Shown here: piece after piece, positions 44,992 through 53,970 of the stretch
Layout of the letters: each line of letters opens with the position of its first letter
Position numbering within the stretch: the stretch's first letter is position 1
From: Pseudooctadecabacter jejudonensis
GTDB lineage: Bacteria; Pseudomonadota; Alphaproteobacteria; Rhodobacterales; Rhodobacteraceae
Direction: 5' to 3'
Length of the DNA stretch: 64,000 nt
NCBI RefSeq assembly: GCF_900172275.1
Contig: NZ_FWFT01000002.1
Coordinates: 1-64,000 of the forward strand
The notes under the pieces: model-generated
Told to the model about the DNA's origin: nothing
What the model saw: only the letters and a program-made list of their open reading frames with translations
The model's database searches: none
Made by a program: the position numbers and the translations under genes

Positions 44992-45321
44992 ATGCCTAAG
45001 GAAGAGTGGGGAACCAAGCGCGTTTGCCCGACCACCGGAAAGCGGTTTTATGACCTGAACGCTGACCCTATCGTCAGCCCCTACACTGGCGAAGTCGTGA
45101 CCATCGACACCGGCAAAACCCGCACCATGGTTGCGGATGCCGAAGATGCGCAGACCAAGAAGATGAAAGACGAGTCCGAGGATGAGGATCTGGTCCTCGA
45201 TGACGACGATGACGATTCCGACGTCGATCTGGGTGATGATGTTCTGGATGATGATGACGACGACGATGATGTGTCCTTGGACGAAATCGCTGACGTCGCG
45301 GCGCCCGACGACGATTCTTAA
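44992..45321 (+). CDS. TIGR02300/FYDLN_acid-family protein
   Basis: 109 residues from the ATG at 44992, preceded by AAGGAAG. The opening MPKEEWGTKRVCPTTGKRFYDLNADPIVSPYTGE is the FYDLN signature with a CPxxGxxFYDLN zinc-ribbon-like half. The C-terminus is a very long Asp/Glu run (about residues 65-105). Family members are conserved in alphaproteobacteria, function unknown. Confidence 0.88.
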   Translation: MPKEEWGTKRVCPTTGKRFYDLNADPIVSPYTGEVVTIDTGKTRTMVADAEDAQTKKMKDESEDEDLVLDDDDDDSDVDLGDDVLDDDDDDDDVSLDEIADVAAPDDDS

Positions 45322-45335
45322 GAAAACGGGTTTCA

Positions 45336-45362
45336 GGGCGAGAATTCCTCTTGATCTCGCCC
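45336..45362 (+). terminator. Hairpin after the FYDLN gene
   Basis: Eight-base stem GGGCGAGA (45336-45343) with TCTCGCCC (45355-45362) and an eleven-base loop, 14 bases after the stop codon. A U-run is missing, so it may be weak or a mRNA-end stabiliser. Confidence 0.4.
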
Positions 45363-45436
45363 GCCCTGCTGCGTAATCAGCACATCGTTGCCACCGTGAT
45401 ATAAACGGACACCAGACAGGCAACACCCAATGGTTT

Positions 45437-45512
45437 GGGGCATTAGCTCAGCTGGGAGAGCGCCTGCATGGCATGCAGGAGGTCAGCGGTTCGATCCCGC
45501 TATGCTCCACCA
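45437..45512 (+). tRNA. tRNA-Ala (anticodon GGC)
   Basis: 76-base cloverleaf. Acceptor GGGGCAT pairs with ATGCTCC (one G-T pair). D-arm contains AGCTCAGCTGGGAGAGC, anticodon stem CCTGC/GCAGG with loop ATGGCAT (anticodon GGC), T-arm GCGGTTCGATCCCGC, and 3' CCA is encoded. It reads GCC/GCU alanine codons. Confidence 0.96.
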
Positions 45513-45580
45513 ACCATTTCTCAATTCATGAAATATGAGCGGACCGGACACGCAGTGCGTCGAGGCGGTTTGGATTGGGG

Positions 45581-45793
45581 TCAGAGACGGTTGTTCAGCG
45601 CGCGGCTTTGATCGATCACGGCTTGGGCGAGCCGCGCGGTTTCGATCATTTTTTCCGATGCGATCTGCATGCGTTGCGCTGTCGTGCGCATGATCAAGGC
45701 CTCTGCTGTCAGATCAGCAACCTCATCCGAGATACGACGGATTTGGTCCAAAGACTGCGCATTTTGGCGATACATGATCATATCGTGTTTCAT
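45581..45793 (-). CDS. Small helical protein of unknown function
   Basis: 70 residues (MKHDMIMYRQNAQSLDQIRRISDEVADLTAEALIMRTTAQRMQIASEKMIETARLAQAVIDQSRALNNRL). Nearly all predicted helix, with a heptad-like pattern and charged residues, like a small coiled-coil protein. A start at 45793 places it after the terminator of the upstream GST gene; no good ribosome site is seen. It could be spurious, but composition and codon use look gene-like. Confidence 0.45.
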   Translation of the reverse strand: MKHDMIMYRQNAQSLDQIRRISDEVADLTAEALIMRTTAQRMQIASEKMIETARLAQAVIDQSRALNNRL

Positions 45794-45806
45794 GTGTCCG
45801 AAACGC

Positions 45807-45835
45807 AAAACCGGCGAAATGGTTCCGCCGGTTTT
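45807..45835 (-). terminator. Intrinsic terminator downstream of the YghU-like gene
   Basis: Ten-base stem AAAACCGGCG (45807-45816) with CGCCGGTTTT (45826-45835), nine-base loop. The arm gives TTTT at the end on the minus strand. It is 46 bases beyond the stop codon of the GST gene and lies upstream of the small helical protein. Confidence 0.8.
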
Positions 45836-45880
45836 CAACTTTTTTCGACTATTTTCGATATGTCTTTTTACATAGTTGAT

Positions 45881-46714
45881 TTAAGACGATATTTTTTTGA
45901 AATCGCTGGCGTCATGACGTTCTTTTAGCTGCTCATGGGGTTCGCCCCAGGCGCGATTGACCATACGACCCCGCTGATATGCCGGGCGCGACATCACATC
46001 ATCCGCCCACCGGTTCACATGTTCATAGCTGGCCACATCGAGGAAGTCTGCCGCGTCATACAAAAGACCTTTGACCAAGGCGCCGTACCACGGGGCCGTC
46101 GCCATGTCTGCGATCGTATACGCCTCTCCTGCGAGGTAGCGGCGGTCCTCAAGGTTGCGATCCAGGACATCCAGCTGGCGCTTGGCCTCCATCGCGAAAC
46201 GATTGATGGGGTATTCGAATTTCTCTGGCGCGTAGGCATAGAAGTGCCCGAACCCACCCCCGAGATATGGGGCCGACCCCTGCAGCCAAAACAACCAATT
46301 GAGAGTTTCCGTGCGACCTTCCATATCCTTGGGCAGAAACGCACGGAATTTTTCGGCCAGATACAGCAGGATCGCGCCACTTTCGAAAACACGGACGCCG
46401 GTGGATTTGTCGAACAGCGCTGGGATTTTTGAGTTCGGGTTGACGTCTACAAACCCACTTGAGAACTGGTCGCCTTCATTGATGTCAATGAACCAGGCGT
46501 CGTAGTCCGCGCCATAGCCTGCCTCCAACAGCTCCTCCAACATGACGGTCACTTTGACCCCGTTGGGTGTCGCAAGAGAGTGCAGTTGCAAGGGGTGTTT
46601 CCCGGTCGGCAAATCCTTGTCGTGGGTCGGGCCTGCGATGGGGCGGTTGATGCTGGCGAACTTTCCGCCGCTTTCGGAATCCCACGTCCAGACTTTGGGG
46701 GGCGTATAGGTCAT
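45881..46714 (-). CDS. yghU: YghU-like glutathione S-transferase / disulfide-bond oxidoreductase
   Basis: 277 residues from the ATG at 46714, which follows AAGGAG at six-base spacing. N-terminal extension MTYTPPKVWTWDSESGGKFASINRPIAGPTHDKDLPTGKHPLQLHSLATPNGVKV is specific to YghU/YfcG-type GSTs, followed by the thioredoxin-like domain (VTVMLEELLEAGYGADYDAWFIDINEGDQFSSGFVDVNPNSKIPAL) and the helical C-domain (GSAPYLGGGFGHFYAYAPEKFEYPINRF). These enzymes use glutathione disulfide for thiol-disulfide exchange. It stands alone. Confidence 0.9.
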   Translation of the reverse strand: MTYTPPKVWTWDSESGGKFASINRPIAGPTHDKDLPTGKHPLQLHSLATPNGVKVTVMLEELLEAGYGADYDAWFIDINEGDQFSSGFVDVNPNSKIPALFDKSTGVRVFESGAILLYLAEKFRAFLPKDMEGRTETLNWLFWLQGSAPYLGGGFGHFYAYAPEKFEYPINRFAMEAKRQLDVLDRNLEDRRYLAGEAYTIADMATAPWYGALVKGLLYDAADFLDVASYEHVNRWADDVMSRPAYQRGRMVNRAWGEPHEQLKERHDASDFKKISS

Positions 46715-46804
46715 GTCAGGCTCCTTCATATGTCTTGGGACATAGCTAAGGGCCGCGGGCCAAACAACAATGGCCTGACATGATTTTGTCGGAATGTGCC
46801 GCCC

Positions 46805-48421
46805 TCAGGCCATGGCCATCGTGTCTTCAAGGATCAAATCGCTACACTTCTCGCCGATCATGATCGCCGGTGCGTTTGTGTTGCCGGACACGATTTCGGG
46901 CATGATGGAGCAATCCGCAACCCGCAGTCCGGCGATCCCATGGACGCGAAGACGGTCATCCACGACGCTGTCTTTGCCCGCACCCATCTTGCAGGTGCCC
47001 GTCGGATGGTAAATCGATGCGGTGTTGTTGCGCGCCCAATCCAGCGTTGCGTCGTAGTCGTTGATGTCCAGACTGCTGTTGGGCCGGAATTCTTCCGAAA
47101 TTTTGCTGGTCAGCGGCGCATGACGGGCAATCGTGCGGGCGATGTTGACGCCCGCAACCACAGTGTCGCAATCCGTCTTGGTCGACAGGTAGTTCGGAAT
47201 GATCGCCGGATAATCACGCGGGTTCTTTGATTTGAGGCGAATCTCCCCCCGCGATTCGGGCCGCAGTTGGCAGACGGACATTGTGAAGGCGGAAAACTTG
47301 TCCGCCCCCTTGCCCGGATTTTCAGCGGACAGAGGTTGGACGTGGAACTGAATGTCCGGCGTGTCCAGATCATCGCGCGTCTTGAGAAACCCTGTCGCAA
47401 GGCTGGCTGCCATCGTCATGGGGCCCGCGCGGAACATCAGGTACTTTAAACCGATTTTAGCCTGCCCAAAGAGGCTGGAGACCTCATCGTTCAAGGTTGG
47501 CTCATTGCATTTGTAAACCAGTCGCGCCTGCAGATGGTCTTGCATGTTTTTGCCTACGGCAGGCAGATCTGCCACGACATCAATGCCTTGCTCGGCCAGC
47601 TCATCCCCGGCACCTATGCCGGACAGCATCAACAACTGCGGGGAATTGATCGCCCCGCCCGACACCACAACCTCACGGCGGGCGGTCACTTTGACCTGCT
47701 TGCCGGACCGGTCGGTGTAGATGACACCGGTGGCGCGCTTGCCCTCAACCACGATCTTATCGGCTTGTGCATGGGTGACGATCTGCAAATTCTCACGCGA
47801 TTTGACAGGATTAAGGTAGGCCACCGCCGCAGAACACCGCCGACCATTGCGCGATGTCAGTTGGAAAAAGCCGACGCCTTCCTGGTCCACACCGTTGTAA
47901 TCAGGGTTAAATTTATAGCCCGCAGATTGCGCCGCCGCGACCCAGGCGTCAGTAATAGGACGTTGAATGCGCATGTTGCTGACCGACAGCGGGCCTTGGT
48001 CGCCGTGATACGCGTCTGCGCCACGCTCATTGTTCTCGGCCCGCTTGAACAATGGCAGCACGTCATCCCAGCCCCAGCCCTTGTTGCCCATCTGGCGCCA
48101 ACGGTCGTAATCCTGGCTTTGCCCGCGCACATACAACAGGCCATTCAGGGAAGACGATCCCCCCAGAACCTTGCCGCGCGGCCATTCGATTGATCGCCCA
48201 TTCAGGCCAGGATCGGGTTCTGTTTTATAACACCAGTCGACAGACGGGTTATGAATCGTTTTAAAGTAGCCCACAGGGATGTGGATCCATGGGTTCAAAT
48301 CCCGCCCTCCGGCCTCAAGCAGGATGACCTTGTTTTTCGGATCGGCGCTCAATCGGTTGGCCACCACACACCCGGCAGAGCCCGCGCCTACCACAACGAA
48401 GTCGGCCTCAAGGTTTTCCAT
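46805..48421 (-). CDS. GMC-family FAD-dependent oxidoreductase (choline dehydrogenase-like)
   Basis: 538 residues from ATG 48421 (MENLEADFVVVGAGSAGCVVANRLSADP, FAD-binding motif). GMC signatures: RGKVLGGSSSLNGLLYVRGQSQDYDRW and GAINSPQLLMLSGIG. C-terminal catalytic region YHPTGTCKMG with the active-site His and final NTNAPAIMIGEKCSDLI. The fold covers choline, alcohol and other alcohol dehydrogenases; BetA-like activity is not certain. It is divergent from the TRAP transporter genes, and the substrate of the latter may be its alcohol. Confidence 0.87.
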   Translation of the reverse strand: MENLEADFVVVGAGSAGCVVANRLSADPKNKVILLEAGGRDLNPWIHIPVGYFKTIHNPSVDWCYKTEPDPGLNGRSIEWPRGKVLGGSSSLNGLLYVRGQSQDYDRWRQMGNKGWGWDDVLPLFKRAENNERGADAYHGDQGPLSVSNMRIQRPITDAWVAAAQSAGYKFNPDYNGVDQEGVGFFQLTSRNGRRCSAAVAYLNPVKSRENLQIVTHAQADKIVVEGKRATGVIYTDRSGKQVKVTARREVVVSGGAINSPQLLMLSGIGAGDELAEQGIDVVADLPAVGKNMQDHLQARLVYKCNEPTLNDEVSSLFGQAKIGLKYLMFRAGPMTMAASLATGFLKTRDDLDTPDIQFHVQPLSAENPGKGADKFSAFTMSVCQLRPESRGEIRLKSKNPRDYPAIIPNYLSTKTDCDTVVAGVNIARTIARHAPLTSKISEEFRPNSSLDINDYDATLDWARNNTASIYHPTGTCKMGAGKDSVVDDRLRVHGIAGLRVADCSIMPEIVSGNTNAPAIMIGEKCSDLILEDTMAMA

Positions 48422-48538
48422 GGGGAACGGTCTCCTGCTTAAATTTTGGGCTGGGTGAAAAAATTTCTTGCCACACTGCAATAATGCGCGTCAGTATTGA
48501 GACTGCAAGTATCAATCTTGCCTTAGGGAGGAAAATTA

Positions 48539-49771
48539 ATGAAAGCTTCTAAGGTGCTCAGCACCATTTCTCGCCGTGATCTGTTCAAGCTGACAGGTCG
48601 TTACGGCATCTCGTCCGTTGTGATGGGGGCCGCAGGCCTGACAGGTGCAGTGACCCTGCCCAACATCGCAAAGGCCGCCGAATCCGAATACGAAAAGCGT
48701 TTCGCGAATGAACCAAAGCACACCCTGACACTGGGCGCTGCTGGGTTTAACCCGCAGAACCTTTTGATCGAACGCGCTGGCGTTCTGACCTTTGCCCGCG
48801 ATCTGGAGGAGCGCACCGAAGGTGAGATCCGTGTCGAGTTCGTCGGTGACAACCAGATCTGTGGTCAGCTGTCATGTGCCGAGAAGGCCCAGCTGGGCGT
48901 GATCGACATGTATTCTGCATCCACGCAGAACTCCGCCGGATCTACACCTTATCTGAACGTGCTGGACTATGCGTATATGTTCCGCACACGGGCCGACCAG
49001 TACCACTTCCTGTACAGCCCCGAGTCCATGGATCTGCTGCGCAACCCTCTCGAAGAGCGTCACGGCCTGAAGTTCCTCTTCAGCCACTGCGAATTGCGCG
49101 GCATCCAGCTGGGCAACAGCTTTGCTGACAAAGGCCCGATCACATCCGTGACACAGCTGGCCGGCACCAAGAACCGCGTGACAGGCACACAGCTGGGCCG
49201 CATCGCGATGGAGCTGATGGACCTGAACCCTGTGCCAGTGGCATGGGAAGAAACCCTCGACGCCCTGCGCACCGGTCTGATCGACGGCGCGGAAACATGG
49301 GCGTCTGCTGTGGCTTACGCCAACATGTCGCCTGCTGTGACCCAGTCTGTGGACATGGGCTTCTTCTGCGGCACAGAGCACACCGGCATGAACGCCGCCG
49401 TGTTTGACGCCATGGAAGAGCATCTGCAGGAAGCGATCATGGAATCTGCCTACCTAGCACAGGTCTATGTCCAGCACGCCAACGAGGCAGCCTTGGTCAA
49501 CACGGTCGGCTTCACCGATCCGCCGATGCCAGGCACGATCTTTGCGGAAAACGATGTGGCTGTGTCCATCTTCACCGACGAAGCCCGCAAAGAAGCCGAA
49601 GAGATGTGTTCGCCTGAGTTCCAGCCAGCGGCTTGGGAACAGTGGCGTGAGCGCATCAACGGTTGGGCCGGTGGCCGCGACACGTATCAGGAAATCTATG
49701 ACCTGGTCCGCAACGGCAACCCACACACAATCGCCGAAAACGTCGAACCACGTCGTTGGTGGCGCACCTAA
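48539..49771 (+). CDS. TRAP transporter substrate-binding protein (DctP type)
   Basis: 410 residues. N-terminal twin-arginine signal (SRRDLFKLTG, then GAAGLTGAVTLPNIAKAAES) suggests Tat export, which is seen in some TRAP binding proteins. The mature domain has the DctP pattern (YEKRFANEPKHTLTLGAAGFNPQN, TPYLNVLDYAYMFRTR, DKGPITSVTQLAGTKNRVTGTQLGRIAMELMDLNPVPVAWEETLDALRTGLIDGAETW). Ligand not deducible. It heads the TRAP operon; a hairpin follows the gene. Confidence 0.87.
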   Translation: MKASKVLSTISRRDLFKLTGRYGISSVVMGAAGLTGAVTLPNIAKAAESEYEKRFANEPKHTLTLGAAGFNPQNLLIERAGVLTFARDLEERTEGEIRVEFVGDNQICGQLSCAEKAQLGVIDMYSASTQNSAGSTPYLNVLDYAYMFRTRADQYHFLYSPESMDLLRNPLEERHGLKFLFSHCELRGIQLGNSFADKGPITSVTQLAGTKNRVTGTQLGRIAMELMDLNPVPVAWEETLDALRTGLIDGAETWASAVAYANMSPAVTQSVDMGFFCGTEHTGMNAAVFDAMEEHLQEAIMESAYLAQVYVQHANEAALVNTVGFTDPPMPGTIFAENDVAVSIFTDEARKEAEEMCSPEFQPAAWEQWRERINGWAGGRDTYQEIYDLVRNGNPHTIAENVEPRRWWRT

Positions 49772-49802
49772 AAGCGGCTTCAAGACCGCGAAACCAAACT
49801 GC

Positions 49803-49830
49803 GGGGCGGGTGGCACATGCCTCCCGCCCC
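49803..49830 (+). terminator. Intercistronic hairpin after the TRAP binding protein gene
   Basis: GC-rich stem: GGGGCGGG (49803-49810) with CCCGCCCC (49823-49830), extended by GGC/GCC beyond one mismatch, four-base loop, then TCTTTAT. It could reduce expression of the downstream permeases relative to the binding protein. Confidence 0.6.
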
Positions 49831-49919
49831 TCTTTATCCAAGGCCATTCAATTTACAGCCGCCCACACAAGAGCGGCACAGAGTCAGCCAAGATCGTGCT
49901 GACCGTGGGAGGGACCAGA

Positions 49920-50618
49920 ATGTTAGAGCTGTTAAGCGGCACAGGACAAATATTCGCCGGATTGGGCAGTGTATTTGTTGACGTGCTGACCGGCAATGAG
50001 CCGGACTTTTTTCCATTGCGCCGGTTAATGTTGTCGAATGCGGTCTGGATGTGGGGCGTGGTGACGACACTGTTGGGCGGGCTGCTGATCGCGCTCTTGT
50101 ACCGTGCTGTCCCGTGGGTGGAACGCAATCTGGAACCGACATTGATGGTCGTGTCCTACCTGACCATCGGCGCCATCATCTTTGTCGAGGTGATCCGCCG
50201 CTTTATCTTTTCCGAACAATTCCCGTGGTCCACGACGATCCCCGGATATCTGTTCCTGATCATGACCTGGACCGGCTGCAGCTATAACGTGCGGCTGCGC
50301 ACGCACCTGTCGTTCTCAGAATTCCGGTCAAAAATGCCGCGCATGCCGCAATTTGTGTTGCTGATGGCGGATGCTGCTTTGTGGTGGGGGATTTGCCTCT
50401 TGGTCATCGTGACCGCCACGGGCGTGATGGTGAACGCGGGCAACAACTTTATGATCGTCACCGGCACCAACAACGTCATGGTGTGGTGGTTCATGGCCAC
50501 ATTGCCGATTGCCTTTGTGCTGCTGTCGGCGCGGGTCTTTCAGAACCTGTTCCAAGACATCGGCAACTACCGGAACGGTCGTCCCCTGATCGAGCAAGCC
50601 GTGTTGGGAGGGCAGTAA
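49920..50618 (+). CDS. TRAP transporter small permease subunit (DctQ type)
   Basis: 232 residues from ATG 49920, preceded by GGGAGGGA. Four to five predicted helices; WVERNLEPTLMVVSYLTIGAIIFVEVIRRF and SYNVRLRTHLSFSEF, with a helix-loop-helix arrangement typical of DctQ. A longer open frame upstream is an overlap with the dctP gene in another frame. The DctM gene starts one base after the stop codon. Confidence 0.87.
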   Translation: MLELLSGTGQIFAGLGSVFVDVLTGNEPDFFPLRRLMLSNAVWMWGVVTTLLGGLLIALLYRAVPWVERNLEPTLMVVSYLTIGAIIFVEVIRRFIFSEQFPWSTTIPGYLFLIMTWTGCSYNVRLRTHLSFSEFRSKMPRMPQFVLLMADAALWWGICLLVIVTATGVMVNAGNNFMIVTGTNNVMVWWFMATLPIAFVLLSARVFQNLFQDIGNYRNGRPLIEQAVLGGQ

Positions 50619-50619
50619 A

Positions 50620-52026
50620 ATGGATACCGGAACTCTCGTCACTCTCATTTCCATTGGCGTCACCGTGATGTTCATGCTGGGCATGCCTGTCTTTCTGGTC
50701 ATCGCCTATTGGGTGCTGGGCACATCGCTGGCCCTGGGCCAACCGCTGGTCAACATCGGCACGGCCTTGTCGGATGTGTTCACGGACGGTTTTGCCTTGC
50801 TGGCGATGCCGCTCTTTATCCTCACCGGTGACTTGATCAACCGTGCGGGCATCGCGCGGCGGCTGTCGGACTTTGCCTATGCCTGCCTTGGCTGGCTGCG
50901 CGGTGGTTTGGCCATGGCCGCGATCGGAGCCTCTGGTTTGTTTGCCGCGATCTCGGGGTCGAACTCGGCCACGACGGCAACCATCGGGTCCATGCTGCAC
51001 CCTGAAATGGTGAAAGGCGGCTACGATCCCCGCTTTTCAGCGGCAACCGCAGCCGCAGGCGGCACCGTCGGGATCATCATCCCGCCGTCGATCATCTTCA
51101 TCGTCTATGGCTTCATCATGAACCTGTCGATCAACGACCTGTTCATCGCGGGCATTCTGCCCGGTGCCTTGATGGTGCTAGCGATGATCATCACGGCCTT
51201 CATCGTCTCCACGATGAACAAATGGGGCGTGTTGATTGGGCTGGATCCGATCCGCGTGATGAAAACCGCCCTTGGCGGCTGGTTGGGGTTCTTTGCCATT
51301 GGTCTGGTGCTTTGGGGCATCTACACGGGCAAATTCTCCCCCACTGAGGCCGCGGGTGTGACCGTGGGCTTCTGTGTCATCGTTGGCTTCATCTGCCTGC
51401 CGATCTATAAGGCGATGCGGATCGACGAAGAGCGGGACATCAACGAACGCGGGTTCAAGGAAATGGTCGTGGTGCGTGGTTTCGGTCCGCTTGAGCTGCC
51501 GTCCATTACCATGCGGTCCGCCCAGATCACCGGTATTCTGGCCCCGCTGATCGCCATTTCGGTGGTGATGCAGCAGAACCTGTCATCATTGGGCGCAAAG
51601 GAGCTGATCGAAGGCTTCCTGACCTCTATGGGCGGCTACTATCCGGTGCTGTTCACGGCCATGGCGATTGTGTTCGTGTCCGGCATGGTTCTGGAATCGC
51701 TGCCAGTCACGATCATTCTGGCGCCCATCTTGGCCCCTATCGCCCATTCTGTTGGCGTCGATCCGATCCAGTTTGCGGTGGTCTTCCTTGTGGGGGCGTC
51801 CATCGGCTTCATCACCCCGCCGTATGGTCTCAACCTCTACGTGGCGTCAGGGGTGACGGGGGTTCCGTATTTCAGATTGCTCAGATACTCGACCATGTAT
51901 CTGTTCGCCCTGATCTCGGTCTGGTTCCTCGTGGCGCTTGTGCCCGGGATATCGAAGGCCTTGCTGCCGGGCGGCGTGATCTTTGAAATGATCCAGTCAA
52001 TCTTTGGCGGAGGGGCCCCAGCCTAA
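50620..52026 (+). CDS. TRAP transporter large permease subunit (DctM type)
   Basis: 468 residues, 12 predicted membrane helices. Typical DctM motifs: GISGSNSATTATIGS-like ISGSNSATTATIGSMLHPEM (conserved S-G-S/N-x-A-T), GGTVGIIIPPSIIFIVYGFIM (G-x3-PPS) and GFITPPYGLNLYVASG (the second T-P-P-x-G-N). Partners the small permease at one-base spacing. The stop overlaps the IclR start by one base, so regulator and transporter are translationally linked. Confidence 0.92.
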   Translation: MDTGTLVTLISIGVTVMFMLGMPVFLVIAYWVLGTSLALGQPLVNIGTALSDVFTDGFALLAMPLFILTGDLINRAGIARRLSDFAYACLGWLRGGLAMAAIGASGLFAAISGSNSATTATIGSMLHPEMVKGGYDPRFSAATAAAGGTVGIIIPPSIIFIVYGFIMNLSINDLFIAGILPGALMVLAMIITAFIVSTMNKWGVLIGLDPIRVMKTALGGWLGFFAIGLVLWGIYTGKFSPTEAAGVTVGFCVIVGFICLPIYKAMRIDEERDINERGFKEMVVVRGFGPLELPSITMRSAQITGILAPLIAISVVMQQNLSSLGAKELIEGFLTSMGGYYPVLFTAMAIVFVSGMVLESLPVTIILAPILAPIAHSVGVDPIQFAVVFLVGASIGFITPPYGLNLYVASGVTGVPYFRLLRYSTMYLFALISVWFLVALVPGISKALLPGGVIFEMIQSIFGGGAPA

Positions 52027-52793
52027 TGGACGGACAGACCTCGGATACGATCCCGACCAACCTGCGCCTGCTTTTGGTGCTGGAAGAGGTTGCGCGCGTT
52101 GGGGTGCCTGTCACCCCGACGGAGGTCAACGCCCAGTTGGGGCTGCCCAAACCCACAATCCACCGGCTTTTTGCCACATTGGAAGACGAAGGGTTCTTGC
52201 AAAAAGACATCGACGGGCGGGCCTATTCGCCTGGCCGTCGGTTGCGCGGAATGGCGACGGGTGTTCTGTCATCTCTGCGCATTCGCGCCGCCCGTCTGGC
52301 GGTGCTGCGCAAGCTGAGCGCGCAAATCGGCGAGACGTGCAACATCGCCCTGCCCGACCGCGACAGCATGATTTATCTTGAACGGGTTGAAACGGAATGG
52401 CCGCTGCGCATCCAACTCCCCGTGGGCACGACTGTGCCGTTTTATTGCACAGCGTCAGGCAAGATGTACCTATCGACGCTGCCCAAGGCCCATCTGGCCC
52501 GCTATGCCGCATCCGAAGAGTTTGAGGCCAAGACCGCAAACACAATCGCAAATGCCGACGATCTGATCGCCGCCGTGGCCGAAGTCCGCGCGCAAGGCTA
52601 CGCGACCGACAGTGAGGAATTCATGGACGGCATGATCGCACTGGCCGTGCCGGTTATGGATGGCAACGACCGGTTGGTGGCCACGCTGTCCTTCCACGCG
52701 CCAACAGTGCGTTTTGATCTGGACCGGTCGCTGACTTTCCTTGAAGACATGCGATCTGCGGCCACCGATTTGGCGAGTCTGCTTTTGGACTAA
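52026..52793 (+). CDS. IclR-family transcriptional regulator
   Basis: 255 residues, with an N-terminal winged helix (about 10-75: TNLRLLLVLEEVARVGVPVTPTEVNAQLGLPKPTIHRLFATLEDEGFL) and a C-terminal IclR effector domain with GETCNIALPDRDSMIYLERVE and DSEEFMDGMIALAVPV. Encoded with the TRAP genes, so it probably controls them or the GMC gene in response to the substrate or a derivative. It overlaps mrpG by four bases (convergent). Confidence 0.89.
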   Translation: MDGQTSDTIPTNLRLLLVLEEVARVGVPVTPTEVNAQLGLPKPTIHRLFATLEDEGFLQKDIDGRAYSPGRRLRGMATGVLSSLRIRAARLAVLRKLSAQIGETCNIALPDRDSMIYLERVETEWPLRIQLPVGTTVPFYCTASGKMYLSTLPKAHLARYAASEEFEAKTANTIANADDLIAAVAEVRAQGYATDSEEFMDGMIALAVPVMDGNDRLVATLSFHAPTVRFDLDRSLTFLEDMRSAATDLASLLLD

Positions 52794-53188
52794 CCCTTGC
52801 TGAGGGTCTGCTCGGGATGGGCGCCTGCATCCTCTTCGCGCTGGACGAGGGTCGACCACTCCTCCGTCTTGGCCAATTCCGGCGGGGTGTCGCATGACCG
52901 GCGGTGAATGTTCACCTTGCTGATGAAATTCGCCGAAATGGGGGCCGTGACGAACAGGAATGCCATGATCAGCAATTCATGCAGCGATCCCTGCCCCTGT
53001 ACGAACGAATAGACCATCGAGGCCAGCAGGATCATCCCGATGCCCATGGTGCCCACCTTGGTTGGTGCGTGCAGACGCGTCATGCTGTCGTTCAGTTTGA
53101 TTAAACCAAAGGTGCCCACGAGCGCGAAAAACGCACCGACAAACAGGCAAATGGCCGCGAAATAGGTTCCGATCTCAGCCCAGTTCAT
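52790..53188 (-). CDS. mrpG: Mrp Na+/H+ antiporter subunit G
   Basis: 132 residues, three membrane helices; MNWAEIGTYFAAICLFVGAFFALVGTFGLIKLNDSMTRLHAPTKVGTMGIGMILLA is the MnhG/PhaG motif (L-x-D-x-x-x-R-x-H-A-P-T-K). The soluble C-terminal tail after residue 95 is longer than in many MrpG. Last gene of the antiporter operon. It overlaps mrpF by four bases and the convergent iclR gene by four. Confidence 0.92.
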   Translation of the reverse strand: MNWAEIGTYFAAICLFVGAFFALVGTFGLIKLNDSMTRLHAPTKVGTMGIGMILLASMVYSFVQGQGSLHELLIMAFLFVTAPISANFISKVNIHRRSCDTPPELAKTEEWSTLVQREEDAGAHPEQTLSKG

Positions 53189-53472
53189 TCGATGATATCC
53201 CCCCGAAGCACAAAGCGCGCATAAGCCACCGTGGACACAAAGCCCAACATGGCGATGATCAGCGCGGCCTCAAAAAACAACTGCGTGCCCTGCCACAAAC
53301 CGATCAGAACGATCAGGCCAATGGCGTTGACCACCATGGTATCCAGCGCAAGAATGCGGTCCCCTGTGCTGGGCCCGATCACAAGACGCACCATCGACAG
53401 CACCTGCGACACGGCCACAGCAGCAAATGACACGATGATGGCAAGGTTCATCAGTTCGTCTGCGGGCATCAT
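53185..53472 (-). CDS. mrpF: Mrp Na+/H+ antiporter subunit F
   Basis: 95 residues, three membrane helices: MMPADELMNLAIIVSFAAVAVSQVLSMVRLVIGPSTGDRILALDTMVVNAIGLIVLIGL, where GPSTGDRILALDT is the MnhF signature. The start overlaps mrpE by four bases and the stop overlaps mrpG. Part of the multi-subunit antiporter exchanging Na+ (or K+) for H+. Confidence 0.94.
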   Translation of the reverse strand: MMPADELMNLAIIVSFAAVAVSQVLSMVRLVIGPSTGDRILALDTMVVNAIGLIVLIGLWQGTQLFFEAALIIAMLGFVSTVAYARFVLRGDIIE

Positions 53473-53969
53473 ACGAAAATCTCCTTCAGGCGGGCTTCAT
53501 AGCGGGATTTGATATCATCGCGCACGGCATCTGGGTCTTTTGCATCGAGGGCGTGGACAAGCAAATGATGCCCCGTATTGCTCATGTCCGCAGACACGGT
53601 GCCGGGTGTCAGGGTGATTGTCCCTGCAAGGATCGTGATCGCCTCAGGGCTGCGCAGATCCAGCGGGATCGTGATCCAGACGGAGCGCAGGTTCTTGTTG
53701 CGGCGGGTCAGGATGATCCATGCCACTTCGATGTTGGCAATGATGATGTCCCACAGAACGATCAGGACGTAGCCTATCATTTTCACGATACGGAACCCTT
53801 GGGGACGGTCCGGCCACCAGTTGGCTGTCAGCCGTGGAATGATGACGCCAAGGATCACGCCGAAAACAGCCATGCCCCAGGAAAATTCGTTCTGTAGCAA
53901 AATCCAGACCACGGCCATCAGCAGCGTCAGAAAGGGGTGCGGAAACAGCCAGTTGAAGAAACGGATCAT
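53469..53969 (-). CDS. mrpE: Mrp Na+/H+ antiporter subunit E
   Basis: 166 residues from the ATG at 53969, preceded by GGAGGG at eight-base spacing. Earlier codons in the frame lie in the mrpD tail. MIRFFNWLFPHPFLTLLMAVVWILLQNEFSWGMAVFGVILGVIIPRLTANWWP is the MnhE opening; NTGHHLLVHALDAKDPD is near the C-terminal domain. It starts one base after the mrpD stop. Confidence 0.93.
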   Translation of the reverse strand: MIRFFNWLFPHPFLTLLMAVVWILLQNEFSWGMAVFGVILGVIIPRLTANWWPDRPQGFRIVKMIGYVLIVLWDIIIANIEVAWIILTRRNKNLRSVWITIPLDLRSPEAITILAGTITLTPGTVSADMSNTGHHLLVHALDAKDPDAVRDDIKSRYEARLKEIFV

Positions 53970-53970
53970 G

